Origin: Actinomycetes bacterium
GTDB lineage: Bacteria; Actinomycetota; Acidimicrobiia; Acidimicrobiales; RAAP-2
Assembly: GCA_021801235.1 (NCBI GenBank)
Contig: JAJYYG010000160.1
Span: forward strand, 1 to 64,000
Length of the DNA: 64,000 nucleotides
Reading direction: 5' to 3'
Positions within the stretch are counted from its first letter, which is position 1; each line of letters starts with the position of its first letter. Shown here piece by piece: positions 7,991 to 16,560 of this stretch. Both the position numbers and the translations under genes were made by a program. Below the pieces are notes generated by a model, which was not told the DNA's origin, searched no databases, and was given only the letters and a program-made list of their open reading frames with translations.

Positions 7991-9304
7991 GTGCGATCCC
8001 GGTTGCCCAAGGACCCGAACCTGCTCGCCATCCCCGCGTTCTTCGCCTGCATGCTGGCCGAGCACCGATGGCAGCGACGCCGGGCCGCCCGGGCCGTCCA
8101 GGCCGGTGCCAATGGCCTCGGCGCCTCCGAGGCCGGCGACTCCGGCGGCGGCGCCCCTGAGGCCGGCGACTACGAGTGGCGCGACACGCTGGCCAGCCTG
8201 ACCATGGGGACCGCCAGTCTGGTGACCCCGATCGTCATCCCCCGTCTCCTGCGTCCGTTCGCCCTCGGTCGCGGTCGGTACGGCAAGCACCTGGCCGTCG
8301 GCGCACTCGGCGCCGCGGCCGTCGCCACCGGCGCCGGCCTGCTGGCCAGGCGGCGGACCGGACCTGCCGGGGCGCGGTGGGCCGTCCCCGGTCCTTCCCA
8401 CACCGCACCGCCGCCGACCGGGGACGGGCAGTCGGCCCCCCCGCCGGCTGCGGCGGAAGTCGACCGACCGCAGCAGTCCCAGCCCGATCGCGCCGACCAG
8501 CTGGCGTCCGCCGCAGGGGTGGCTGCCGTCATCCTGGGCGGAGTCGTCGTCTCGGCCACCTGGGCCACGGTCACCACGGCACCCCAGTTCTGGCGCCACC
8601 GGCTCTTCGGCACACGAGGCAAGGGACCGCTCGCCCTGCTCGCCGCCATCGCCGGCTGGGACTTCATCTACTACTGGAACCACCGGCTCGGCCACGAGAG
8701 CCGGTACCTCTGGGCCGTCCACGTCGTCCACCACTCGAGCGAGCGGTACAACTTCTCGACCGCCCTCCGCCAGCCCGTCCTCGACGACTTCGGCCCGTAC
8801 ATCCCCTACGGCGTGCTGTGCCTCTTCGGCATGGCACCCGAGGCGGTGCTGGTGGCCCGGTCGGTGAACCTCCTCTACCAGTTCTGGATCCACACCGAGA
8901 GCATCGGCCGGTTGGGCCGTCCCGAAGAGGTCCTCAACTCCCCGTCCCACCACCGGGTCCACCATGGATCGAACTCCCAGTACCTCGACCGGAACTACGG
9001 CAGCATCCTCATCGTGTGGGATCGCCTGTTCGGCACGTTCGAACCGGAGGGCGAACGGGTGGTCTACGGCCTCACGAGGAACATCGGGACCTTCAACCCG
9101 GGTCGGATCGCGCTCCACGAGCACGCGCAGATGCTGCGCGGCGTGGCCGGCTCGACCACATGGGGGGAACGCCTCTCCTACGTCTTCCGGGGACCCGGCT
9201 GGGCGTACCGGCACGACGAGGAAAGGCTGGCCCTCGCCGACGCGGCGGAGGGGTCGTCGGCGCGCCCGTCGTCGCCGGCGGAGGCCATCCGGGCGACCGC
9301 CTGA
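7991..9304 (+). CDS. Fatty acid hydroxylase / sterol desaturase superfamily protein
   Basis: A 437-residue membrane di-iron protein. The three histidine clusters of the superfamily are present: WNHRLGHE, HVVHHSS and HRVHHGS, in a domain that includes GWDFIYYWNHRLGHESRYLW. Two hydrophobic stretches near the N-terminus (LGALGAAAVATGAGLLA and AAGVAAVILGGVVVSATWAT) flank a Pro/Ala-rich linker rich in PPP and QQ, so the N-terminal third is longer than in typical members. GTG 7991 starts MRSRLPKDPN; the frame is open further upstream, so the start is uncertain. Likely an NAD(P)H-linked lipid hydroxylase or desaturase; substrate unknown. Confidence 0.85.
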   Translation: MRSRLPKDPNLLAIPAFFACMLAEHRWQRRRAARAVQAGANGLGASEAGDSGGGAPEAGDYEWRDTLASLTMGTASLVTPIVIPRLLRPFALGRGRYGKHLAVGALGAAAVATGAGLLARRRTGPAGARWAVPGPSHTAPPPTGDGQSAPPPAAAEVDRPQQSQPDRADQLASAAGVAAVILGGVVVSATWATVTTAPQFWRHRLFGTRGKGPLALLAAIAGWDFIYYWNHRLGHESRYLWAVHVVHHSSERYNFSTALRQPVLDDFGPYIPYGVLCLFGMAPEAVLVARSVNLLYQFWIHTESIGRLGRPEEVLNSPSHHRVHHGSNSQYLDRNYGSILIVWDRLFGTFEPEGERVVYGLTRNIGTFNPGRIALHEHAQMLRGVAGSTTWGERLSYVFRGPGWAYRHDEERLALADAAEGSSARPSSPAEAIRATA

Positions 9305-9522
9305 GGGCCGCGTCGGCCGCCACCTCAGAGACCCGCATCTCCGGTTCGAAGATCGCGTCGATGCCGCGCCTTGCCCGGTCCCCGAAGTAGGCCAAGGCGA
9401 TCGCCCGCACCTCCAACGACCATCATGTCCACAGAGCGTCCAGGGGCGGCACAGCTCCGACCGAGCTCGGCGAGCAACTCCGTGATTCGCTCCTGCCCCA
9501 GCAGCGGACCGTCGGACCTCAC
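9305..9522 (-). pseudogene. DUF6036-type nucleotidyltransferase remnant, frameshifted and truncated
   Basis: Starting at GTG 9522 the minus strand encodes GQERITELLAELGRSC and SVDMMVVGGA, the start of a DUF6036-like nucleotidyltransferase. It then loses frame. In the next frame it continues as AIALAYFGDRARRGIDAIFE and PEMRVSEVAADAAL, where family members have GDRxTRDxDAVFEP. One extra G in the GGTGCGGGCG run near 9410-9415 explains the shift. The remnant stops exactly where the hydroxylase gene ends, so its C-terminus is deleted. Such genes often belong to defence or toxin-antitoxin-like pairs. This one should be inactive. Confidence 0.55.
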
Positions 9523-9800
9523 GCCGACTCCAACGCATCGGGATCGATCATGACGCCGCGGGACCGGAAGGGATCAGGTGCATGGGAACGGAGGTACTCG
9601 TTGCATGCCGGATCGTCAGCCACGAACCACTCGTTCTGGAGTCCGACACCATCCGTCCGGCGGGGTAAAGGGGAATCGCCCCGTGCGGCCATCTCTTCGG
9701 TGACTCCGGCGAGAAGCGCGCCCCAGCGCCGGCCCCCCGTCGGAGACGGGCGAGCCAGAAACACGCGCCGATCAACCGGTCGAGAGATCCACTTGGCGTT
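9519..9800 (-). pseudogene. 3' end of an unidentified gene coupled to the DUF6036 remnant
   Basis: A minus-strand frame ending ...SRGVMIDPDALESA overlaps the DUF6036 remnant start as GTGA, the coupling expected of an operon. About 90 residues back to roughly 9800 read like real protein (LARPSPTGGRRWGALLAGVT). Further upstream the translation turns unnatural and base composition is less GC-rich than the neighbours. I do not recognise the family. I interpret it as a truncated partner of the DUF6036 gene. Confidence 0.35.
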
Positions 9801-10133
9801 CGATCGTTGTCTACGGACGATTCGGGGGAGTCCCCTCTGGGACCAACCACCGCGGATTCCAGACCGAATTGCCGCGGACGCCTGTGGCGTTGTCCCGAGA
9901 CCATGGACAGAGATGGCACTCTCCGAACCCGCATCGCTGGCATCCGCTCTGCGCTGAAGAACACGTGGACCGGCGACCTTGACCCCACCCTGATCGGCGC
10001 AAATGTTGCCCTCCGGTGTACCCGTGACGCGGGCCACCTGGCCGACGCTCGCCGACGCTCGTCCAACGCCCAACCGTTCACGATGACATTGCGTCTGTTA
10101 TCAGTGAGCTGCCGTCAGGGCCGGCCAGAATCG
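9801..10133. other. Lower-GC region without a convincing gene
   Basis: Open frames exist on both strands but none looks like protein. Composition is visibly less GC-rich than the surroundings. It probably belongs to the same decayed, possibly foreign patch as the two adjacent remnants. Confidence 0.45.
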
Positions 10134-11285
10134 TCACCCCAACAGCGCTTTTGCGATGACCACCCGCTGCACCTGGTTGGTGCCCTCGTAGATCTGGGTG
10201 ATCTTCGCGTCGCGCATGAACCGCTCCACCGGGAAGTCCGTCGTGTAGCCGTACCCGCCGAGGAGCTGGACCGCATCGGTGGTGACCGCCATGGCGGTAT
10301 CGGAGGCGAAGCACTTGGCCATGGCGCCGATCTTCGAGAGCTCCCCCTCCGGGTCGCCGGTGTCGATCACCGAGCACGCCCGGTAGACGAGCGTGCGGGC
10401 GGCCTCGGTCCGCATGGCCATCTCCGCCAGCATGAACCGCAGACCCTGGAGGTCTGCGATCGGCCGGCCGAACGCCTTACGCTCCTGCATGTAGCCGGCG
10501 GCGTAGTCGATCGCCCCCTGGGCAATGCCCACCGCCTGCGCACCGATGGTGGGTCGGGAGCGGTCCAGGGTGTGCATGGCGATCCGGAAGCCCTCACCCT
10601 CCTCGCCGATCCGATGGGTCACGGGAACCCGGACGTCCTCGAAGACCACCTCGCCGGTGGGGCTGCCCCGGAGCCCCAACTTGTGCTCGAGCTTGGCCAC
10701 CTTCACGCCCCAGTCCTTCTCGACCAAAAAGCAGGTGATCCCGCGATGGCCGGCCTCGGGGTCCGTCTTGGCGAAGACCGTGTAGGTGTCGGAGACCCCG
10801 GCGTTGGTGATCCAGTACTTGGTCCCGTTCAGGACGTAGGAGTCGCCGTCGCGCACGGCACGCGTGCGCATCGAGGCCACGTCGCTCCCGGCGTCCGCCT
10901 CGGACAGGCAGTAGCTCGACTGCGCCTCGCCCGACGCCACCCGCGGGAGGTAGGTCCGCTTGAGCTCCTCGGAGCCGAAGTTCATCAAGGGAAGCATTCC
11001 GAGCTTGGTCACCAGGAAGGTGACCGCGGTCGAGGCGCACGCCCGGGCCAGCTCCTCCGCGGCGATGGCCTGTGTGACCATGTCGGCCCCCGCACCACCG
11101 AACTCGGTGGGGAACGCCAGGGAGGGGAGCTCCATCTCCGCACACGCCCGGTAGCTCTCCCAGGGAAAGGACTCCTGGCGGTCCACCTCGGCCGCGTGGG
11201 GGGCGATGCGCGCCTCGGCCATCTGCCGGACGGTGTCCCGGAAGTGTCGGTGCGTGTCGTTGAGGGTGAACGAGGCGGCATCCAT
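10134..11285 (-). CDS. Acyl-CoA dehydrogenase
   Basis: A 383-residue flavoprotein of normal family length. All three domains are visible: helical N-terminus, middle beta domain with YCLSEADAGSDVASMRTRAV and GTKYWITNAGVSDTY, and C-terminal helical domain ending with LLGGYGYTTDFPVERFMRDA and IYEGTNQVQR. The Glu of YEGTNQ is the catalytic base of short- and medium-chain enzymes. It oxidises an acyl-CoA to the enoyl-CoA and passes electrons to ETF (etfBA is at 53-54.8 kb). ATG 11285 fits the usual N-terminus. Chain specificity cannot be read. Confidence 0.93.
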   Translation of the reverse strand: MDAASFTLNDTHRHFRDTVRQMAEARIAPHAAEVDRQESFPWESYRACAEMELPSLAFPTEFGGAGADMVTQAIAAEELARACASTAVTFLVTKLGMLPLMNFGSEELKRTYLPRVASGEAQSSYCLSEADAGSDVASMRTRAVRDGDSYVLNGTKYWITNAGVSDTYTVFAKTDPEAGHRGITCFLVEKDWGVKVAKLEHKLGLRGSPTGEVVFEDVRVPVTHRIGEEGEGFRIAMHTLDRSRPTIGAQAVGIAQGAIDYAAGYMQERKAFGRPIADLQGLRFMLAEMAMRTEAARTLVYRACSVIDTGDPEGELSKIGAMAKCFASDTAMAVTTDAVQLLGGYGYTTDFPVERFMRDAKITQIYEGTNQVQRVVIAKALLG

Positions 11286-11438
11286 GGCACCACGCTAGCC
11301 AGCCCCGGGGGGGCCTCCGGCCCGTCGTCCGGACCCCCGGACCACGATCCGTCCAGCGACGATTCCCCAGCACCGACACCGACGCCGAGGTACGATCCGG
11401 CCATCTACATTGACACTGATAGTGGTGGAGGAATTCAC

Positions 11439-11798
11439 ATGAGTGATGCTTCCCAGGGTCCGGGCTGGTGGATCGCCAGCGACGGCAAGTGGTACCCGCC
11501 CGAGCTGCACCCTTCCGTGCGGGAGGTCCCACGGGCACCGGCGGTTGGCGCACCGCCGTCCGGAGCGGGTCGTCCCGGCGGTGGTCCCGCCCACGCCGGC
11601 CCCCACTTCCCCGACCTGTTCCAGACGGCGCTGCAGGGTGCGCCGATGGCCGACATCGTCTCCGTCCGCTACGACGGTGCCGACGAGCGGGCGGGCAGCG
11701 GTCGCCACGGCCCCGGGGGCGACTCGTTCACCTCCCGCGCACCGGCGTCCGGGACGGCCAAGGGCGACTCCAAGCGCTGGCACCGCAAGGGGCACTGA
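11439..11798 (+). CDS. Small protein with GWW..SDGKWYPPE motif
   Basis: A 119-residue, Pro/Gly-rich, probably disordered protein. Residues 7-22 carry GPGWWIASDGKWYPPE, a DUF2510-like tryptophan motif common at the N-terminus of actinobacterial, especially acidimicrobial, proteins. The C-terminus is basic (GDSKRWHRKGH). GGAGGA at 11426-11431 is a strong ribosome-binding site. The leader holds a small dyad, CACTGATAGTG, and a possible -10 TACGAT at 11391-11396. Divergent from the acyl-CoA dehydrogenase. Function unknown. Confidence 0.75.
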   Translation: MSDASQGPGWWIASDGKWYPPELHPSVREVPRAPAVGAPPSGAGRPGGGPAHAGPHFPDLFQTALQGAPMADIVSVRYDGADERAGSGRHGPGGDSFTSRAPASGTAKGDSKRWHRKGH

Positions 11799-11919
11799 CC
11801 CTCACCGTCGACCGACCGGCGGTTGAGCGTTGGTTGAACGACGGGGCATCCAGGCGTGACCCGGATCGGCGAACCGGAACGGGCCTGCCGGGCCGGTACG
11901 GTGGTGCGCGCCGGTCGGG

Positions 11920-12441
11920 TCAGCCGGCCTCGGCAACCGTCAGCATCGACCGCCAGTCGGAAAGCCGCTCGGCCACCTGCTCGGGCGTGAGCCGGAGCGC
12001 GTCGCCGGCGACCGCTTCGGCGATGGCCCGCCGGGCCTGGTAGTGGTGCGCCGCCGACCGGAAGAGGGGTGCCCTGGCCGCGAGCAGGTCCGGTGGCGCC
12101 CCACCGAGGAACCCCCAGAGCGTGTAGGCGAACGTCAGATCGCCGATGGCGGGTGCCCGCCCGAAGCCCGCCGAGCGCCTGGTCGCCACCGCGGCCGCCC
12201 CGGCCGCGGCGTCCTCGGCCGTCTCGCCCGGTTCGAGGACGAGACGGTCCTCGAACCGTCGGGCGAGCTTGAGCGCGAACCCCTGGTCCGGCCCGGCCGA
12301 ACCGAAGAGGCGGCCGGAAGGAGGGGTGGTCCCCAACAGCTCGGACGGACGCGACTGGGTCCAGATGGACGGGACGCGGAGGCGGTAGGCCGGCCTCACC
12401 TGGTCGGCCTCCACGATCGGTACGAAGCTGGGCTGGGTCAT
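11920..12441 (-). CDS. Conserved hypothetical protein downstream of cimA
   Basis: A 173-residue soluble protein starting MTQPSFVPIVEADQVRPAYR. The middle includes VPSIWTQSRPSELLGTTPPS and FTYTLWGFLGG-like FAYTLWGFLGGAPPDLLAAR. I know no function for this family. The ATG overlaps the cimA stop (ATGA, 12438-12441), so it is translationally coupled to cimA and is the last gene of the leuB-ilvE-cimA operon. That position suggests a role tied to branched-chain amino acid synthesis, but this is inference only. Confidence 0.75.
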   Translation of the reverse strand: MTQPSFVPIVEADQVRPAYRLRVPSIWTQSRPSELLGTTPPSGRLFGSAGPDQGFALKLARRFEDRLVLEPGETAEDAAAGAAAVATRRSAGFGRAPAIGDLTFAYTLWGFLGGAPPDLLAARAPLFRSAAHHYQARRAIAEAVAGDALRLTPEQVAERLSDWRSMLTVAEAG

Positions 12442-14312
12442 GACCGTCGCTCCTCCTGGTCTTCGACACGGTCGTCCTGCGTGGACGCTCGCAGGAGACC
12501 GTAGACGATGGAGTCGGACAGGGCCTGCCAGGAGGACTCGATGATGTCCTCCGACACGCCGATCGTCGTCCAGGTGCGATCGCCGTCGGTGGTGTCGATC
12601 AGCACGCGGGTCACCGATCCGGTCCCCTTGGCCGAGTCCAGCACCCGCACCCGGTAGTCGACGAGGTGGATGTCGGCCAGCGCAGCGTACCGGGAGCCGA
12701 TCGCCCGGCGGAGGGCCCCGTCGAGCGCGTTGACCGGACCGTTCCCCTCTGCCGTGGCCACGATCCGCTCCCCGTCCACGACGACCTTCACGGTGGCCTC
12801 GGTCGCACGCGAGGCGGCATGGTCGGCGATCACCCGGTAGGACTCGAGCTCGAAGAAGGGCTGTTCCCAGCCGGTCGCGTGCCGGAGGAGCAGCTCGAGC
12901 GATCCGTCCGCAACCTCGAAGTGGTACCCCTCGTGCTCCAGCCGCTTGAGCGACTCCAGCACGGCCGTCATGGCCTCGGAGTCGAGCTCGAGCCCGAGCT
13001 CGGCGGCTTTGAACGCCAGGGTCGACCGGCCGGCCATCTCCGAGACGACGAACCGAGTGCCGTTGCCGACCAGCTCCGGCGAGATGTGCTCGTAGGCGTC
13101 GGACCGGCGGGCGATGGCGGACGTGTGGAGCCCCGCCTTGTGCGCGAAGACCGACCCGCCCACGAAGGGCTGCTGGGGATCGGGCGCGATGTTGACCAGC
13201 TCTGCGATGTGATGGGAGACGGGCGTCAGGCGCTCGATCCGGTCGAGGGGGATCGTCCGGACCCGGAGCTTCAGCGACAGGTTGGGGATGGCGGCCGACA
13301 GGTCCGCGTTGCCCGCACGCTCCCCGTAGCCGTTGACACAGCCCTGCACGTGGGTGGCGCCCACCTCGACGGCCGCCAGGGAGTTCGCCACGGCACAGCC
13401 GCTGTCGTTGTGGAAGTGCACGCCGATCTGGGTCTCGAACCGGTCGAACACGGCCGACACGATCCGTTCCACCTCGTAGGGGAGGGTGCCCCCGTTGGTG
13501 TCGCACAGGACCAGCGCTTCCGCCCCGGCCTCCTCCGCCGCTTGCAGGATGCGGGTGCTGAATGCCGGGTTCGCCTTGTAGCCGTCGAAGAAGTGCTCGG
13601 CGTCGAGGAAGACCCGCAGGTCGTTGGCCCGGAGGAACGCCACGGAGTCCGCCACCATGGCGACCGCGTCGTCCAGCGACACCCGCAGCGCGTCGACCAC
13701 GTGCATCTCCGACGCCTTCGCCACGATGCACACCGCCGGCGTCTGCGCCTTCACCAGGTGCCGCAGGGTCTCGTCGTCCTCTGCCCGCACCCCCGCCCGC
13801 CTCGTCGAGCCGAACGCGACCAACGTCGCCGTGGACAACTTCAGCTCCGCAGGGGCACGGGCGAAGAACTCCTCGTCCTTCGGATTGGCACCCGGCCAGC
13901 CGCCCTCGATGAAGGTGACCCCCAGGTGGTCGAGCTGCTCGGCCACCCGGAGCTTGTCCCCGACGGTGAGGGAGAGCCCCTCCTGTTGGGAACCGTCGCG
14001 CAGGGTGGTGTCGAACACGTCGACGGCGTCGGGCAGGTCGGGGAACGAGAACCCGTGGGAGCCCTCCTCGGACCCGAACCCCTCCGGAAGCGGTGCCTGC
14101 GCACGCACGCCGGCGCGACGCTTCACCCCGGCGTGCGCCACCTGTCCGGGCGTCCTGCGACCCGTACCGCCGGGGTCGGCCCCGTCGGTGTGCTCGTGGC
14201 CCTCTCCGTCGGCGTGCTCGTGCGGGCCGGGGCCGTGGGTGTGGGAGTCGGTATGGGCGTGGGCATGGGAGTGGCCGGCCCCGCCGCCGAGGGTCGGCCC
14301 GTCACTCGACAT
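12438..14312 (-). CDS. cimA: (R)-citramalate synthase with His-rich N-terminal extension
   Basis: A 624-residue member of the 2-isopropylmalate/homocitrate/citramalate synthase family. It condenses pyruvate with acetyl-CoA to start isoleucine synthesis without threonine. The TIM-barrel begins at VDVFDTTLRDGSQQEGLSLT (about residue 98). HFHNDSGCAVANSLAA carries the metal-binding His pair, and GSVFAHKAGLHTSAI is the linker region typical of CimA (TIGR00977 type). A LeuA-dimer regulatory domain forms the last ~130 residues. Residues 14-41 contain ten His, not part of the family. ATG 14312 overlaps the ilvE stop by 11 bp; a later start would remove the His tract. Confidence 0.9.
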   Translation of the reverse strand: MSSDGPTLGGGAGHSHAHAHTDSHTHGPGPHEHADGEGHEHTDGADPGGTGRRTPGQVAHAGVKRRAGVRAQAPLPEGFGSEEGSHGFSFPDLPDAVDVFDTTLRDGSQQEGLSLTVGDKLRVAEQLDHLGVTFIEGGWPGANPKDEEFFARAPAELKLSTATLVAFGSTRRAGVRAEDDETLRHLVKAQTPAVCIVAKASEMHVVDALRVSLDDAVAMVADSVAFLRANDLRVFLDAEHFFDGYKANPAFSTRILQAAEEAGAEALVLCDTNGGTLPYEVERIVSAVFDRFETQIGVHFHNDSGCAVANSLAAVEVGATHVQGCVNGYGERAGNADLSAAIPNLSLKLRVRTIPLDRIERLTPVSHHIAELVNIAPDPQQPFVGGSVFAHKAGLHTSAIARRSDAYEHISPELVGNGTRFVVSEMAGRSTLAFKAAELGLELDSEAMTAVLESLKRLEHEGYHFEVADGSLELLLRHATGWEQPFFELESYRVIADHAASRATEATVKVVVDGERIVATAEGNGPVNALDGALRRAIGSRYAALADIHLVDYRVRVLDSAKGTGSVTRVLIDTTDGDRTWTTIGVSEDIIESSWQALSDSIVYGLLRASTQDDRVEDQEERRS

Positions 14313-15231
14313 GGTCCAACCAGTCCTTGTAGCGGTCCACCTCGCCGCGCACGGTGGCGAAGTAGATCTGCTGGAGCTGCTTGGTGATCGGCCCCGGCGA
14401 TCCCCCGCCCACCTGGCGGTCGTCCACGGAGCGGATCGGCACCACCTCGGCGGCCGTCCCGGTGAGGAACGCCTCGTCGGCCGTGTACAGGTCGGTCCGG
14501 ATGATCTGCTCGTAGGACACTTCGAGGCCCAGGTCGCGGGCGATCGTCTCGATCGAGTTCTGGGTGATCCCCTCGAGCGCCCCCGAGTCCGAGCTGGGCG
14601 GCGTGATCAGCCGGTCCTTGCGCACGATGAAGATGTTCTCGCCCGTGCACTCGCTGACGTTGCCGTCCGGCGACAGGAGGATCGCCTCGTCGTAGCCCGC
14701 CCGGATGGCCTCGACCTTGGCGAGGGACGAGTTGACGTACATCCCCGTCCCCTTGGCGGCGGTGGGCACCGCGTTGGGGTCGTGGCGCCTCCACGAGCTG
14801 ATCTTCGTCGACACCCCGTTGGTCACCCCGTCGTCGCCCAGGTAGGTGCCCCATGGCCAGGCGGCGATGGAGACGTTGACCGGGCAGGGAAGCGGGTTGA
14901 GACCCATCTCGCCGTACCCCAGGTACACCAGCGGCCGGATGTAGCAGCCGTCCCCGAGCCCGTTCGCCCGCACCAGGTCGCGGGTGGCCGACACCAGGTC
15001 GTCGACGGAGAACGGCACCTCGATCAGGAACACCTTGGCCGAGGCGAACAGGCGCTCGATGTGGTCGCGCAGGCGGAACACGGCGACTCCGGACGCCGTG
15101 GGATAGGCACGGATGCCCTCGAACACCCCGGAGCCGTAGTGCATTGTGTGGGTGAGCACGTGCACGGTCGCATCGGCCCAGTCCACGAGCTCGCCGTCCA
15201 TCCAGATCTTCTCAGTCGGGGTCACGGGCAC
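14302..15231 (-). CDS. ilvE: Branched-chain amino acid aminotransferase
   Basis: A 309-residue class IV PLP aminotransferase. It has the N-terminal [20 protein letters not shown] and [14 protein letters not shown], the substrate loop [13 protein letters not shown], the PLP lysine region [18 protein letters not shown], and the closing [17 protein letters not shown]. It performs the last transamination making Leu, Ile and Val. It lies 3 bp after the leuB stop and overlaps cimA, so the three form one operon covering the citramalate route to isoleucine. Confidence 0.95.
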   Translation of the reverse strand: MPVTPTEKIWMDGELVDWADATVHVLTHTMHYGSGVFEGIRAYPTASGVAVFRLRDHIERLFASAKVFLIEVPFSVDDLVSATRDLVRANGLGDGCYIRPLVYLGYGEMGLNPLPCPVNVSIAAWPWGTYLGDDGVTNGVSTKISSWRRHDPNAVPTAAKGTGMYVNSSLAKVEAIRAGYDEAILLSPDGNVSECTGENIFIVRKDRLITPPSSDSGALEGITQNSIETIARDLGLEVSYEQIIRTDLYTADEAFLTGTAAEVVPIRSVDDRQVGGGSPGPITKQLQQIYFATVRGEVDRYKDWLDHVE

Positions 15232-15234
15232 GGT

Positions 15235-16254
15235 TCACAGCCTTTCTGCAATGGCGTCGCCGATGGCGGCGGTCGAGAGGGTGGGGTCGGGGGTGGAGGC
15301 GATGAACGCCTGCACGGCGGCGGTCACCCGCCGGGCGGCGTCCACCTCACCGAGGTGGTCGAGCATGAGGGCGGCCGAGCGGATGGCGGCGGCGGGGTTC
15401 GCCCTGCCGGTACCGGCGATGTCGTGGGCGGCACCGTGCACCGGCTCGAAGAGGGACGGACCGGTGCGGTCCGGGTTGAGGTTCGCCGAGGCCGCGTAGC
15501 CGATCCCGCCGGCGACGGCTCCGGCGAGATCGGTGATGATGTCGCCGAACAGGTTGTCGGTGACGATCACGTCGTAGCGGGCCGGATCCTCCACCAGGTA
15601 GATGCAGGTGGCGTCCACGTGGTTGTAGTCGCGGTCGATGCCGGGGTACTCCGGGGCGATCTCGTCCACCGTTCGCTGCCAGAGATCGCCGGCGAACGTC
15701 AGGACGTTGGTCTTGTGGACCAGGGTGAGATGCTTCCTCGGCCGGGTGGACGCCAACTCGAAGGCGAACCGGGCACACCGCTCGACCCCGTGGCGGGTGT
15801 TGACCGAGCCCTGGGTGGCGACCTCGAACGGCGTGCCCTTGCGGAGGAACCCGCCCTCCCCGGCGTAGGTGCCTTCGGTGTTCTCCCGCACGACCACGAA
15901 ATCACACTCCGGGGCCAGGGAGCCCGGGACACCGGTGAACGGCCGCAGGTTGACGTAGAGGTCGAGCGCGAACCGCAACCGGAGGAGCAGCCCCCGCTCC
16001 AGGGTGCCGGACGGGATCTCGTTCGAGCCGACCGGCGGACCGATGGCGCCGAGGAGGATCGCATCCTGGCCGCGGAGCTCCTCCAGGTCTTGGTCGGGGA
16101 GCACGTCGCCGGTGCGGAGATAGCGGTCTGCACCGAGGTCGTAGGACGTCTGATGGAGGGCCACACCGGCCGCCTCCACCACCTTGATCGCCTCGGCGAC
16201 CACTTCGGGCCCGATGCCGTCGCCTCCGATGACTCCGATGTTGTACGTGCTCAC
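15235..16254 (-). CDS. leuB: 3-isopropylmalate dehydrogenase (also acts on 3-methylmalate)
   Basis: A 339-residue isocitrate/isopropylmalate dehydrogenase family enzyme. The N-terminus [20 protein letters not shown], the substrate loop with [26 protein letters not shown], and [19 protein letters not shown] with the metal-binding aspartates are all present, as is the NAD-site GSAHDIAG-like [18 protein letters not shown]. In the citramalate pathway this enzyme also oxidises methylmalate to 2-oxobutanoate. GTG 16254 was chosen from the family N-terminus and an AGAGGAA about 12 nt upstream. First gene of the leuB-ilvE-cimA operon. Confidence 0.93.
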   Translation of the reverse strand: MSTYNIGVIGGDGIGPEVVAEAIKVVEAAGVALHQTSYDLGADRYLRTGDVLPDQDLEELRGQDAILLGAIGPPVGSNEIPSGTLERGLLLRLRFALDLYVNLRPFTGVPGSLAPECDFVVVRENTEGTYAGEGGFLRKGTPFEVATQGSVNTRHGVERCARFAFELASTRPRKHLTLVHKTNVLTFAGDLWQRTVDEIAPEYPGIDRDYNHVDATCIYLVEDPARYDVIVTDNLFGDIITDLAGAVAGGIGYAASANLNPDRTGPSLFEPVHGAAHDIAGTGRANPAAAIRSAALMLDHLGEVDAARRVTAAVQAFIASTPDPTLSTAAIGDAIAERL

Positions 16255-16284
16255 TATCCGGTTCGCTTCCTCTGGTCGTGCGTG

Positions 16285-16332
16285 CTGGTGGTCGTGACTG
16301 CTGGTGGTCGTGACTGCTGGTGGTCGTGACTG
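16285..16332. repeat. 16-bp tandem repeat, three copies, in the leuB leader
   Basis: CTGGTGGTCGTGACTG occurs three times without gaps, with a diverged partial copy at 16271-16284. On the minus strand it lies 30 bp upstream of the leuB GTG, between the terminator-like hairpin and the ribosome-binding site. Sixteen is not a multiple of three, so it is not maintained as coding sequence. Confidence 0.95.
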
Positions 16333-16385
16333 CCGGTTCCGGTCCGCAGCCGGATCGGCCCTCCCTGCACCGGTGCGCCCTGCAA

Positions 16386-16413
16386 TTGAAAAACCGCCCA
16401 CCAAGTGGACGGT
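16386..16413 (-). terminator. Intrinsic terminator or attenuator upstream of leuB
   Basis: Read on the minus strand, ACCGTCCAC-TTG-GTGGGCGGT forms a nine-pair stem with one G-U pair and a three-base loop, followed at once by TTTTT. It lies 148 bp past the tsaC stop and 132 bp before the leuB start. It either ends the tsaC transcript or acts as an attenuator for leuB-ilvE-cimA. A possible -10 (TAATTAT, minus strand, 16452-16458) upstream would favour attenuation. Confidence 0.75.
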
Positions 16414-16560
16414 CGCAGGCACACACCGGTCAGGTCTGTACCTAGGGTCGAATAATTACGCTCCGGACGGACGGAACCACGCTGCGGACCATACGACATC
16501 CTCCCGCGCGATCGGGTCCAACGTCAACCCGCCACGCCGTCCCTGCACGAGGCGTCCCGC

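Noticed and set aside
9550-9957. 135-codon plus-strand frame in the decayed patch
   Set aside because: No ribosome-binding site, no protein-like pattern, and it is antisense to a frame that reads better as protein.
16450-16490. T-box-like AGCGTGGTTCCGTCC upstream of leuB
   Set aside because: It resembles the AGGGTGGTACCGCG element only loosely and lies about 60 bp from the hairpin without overlapping it as a T-box should.
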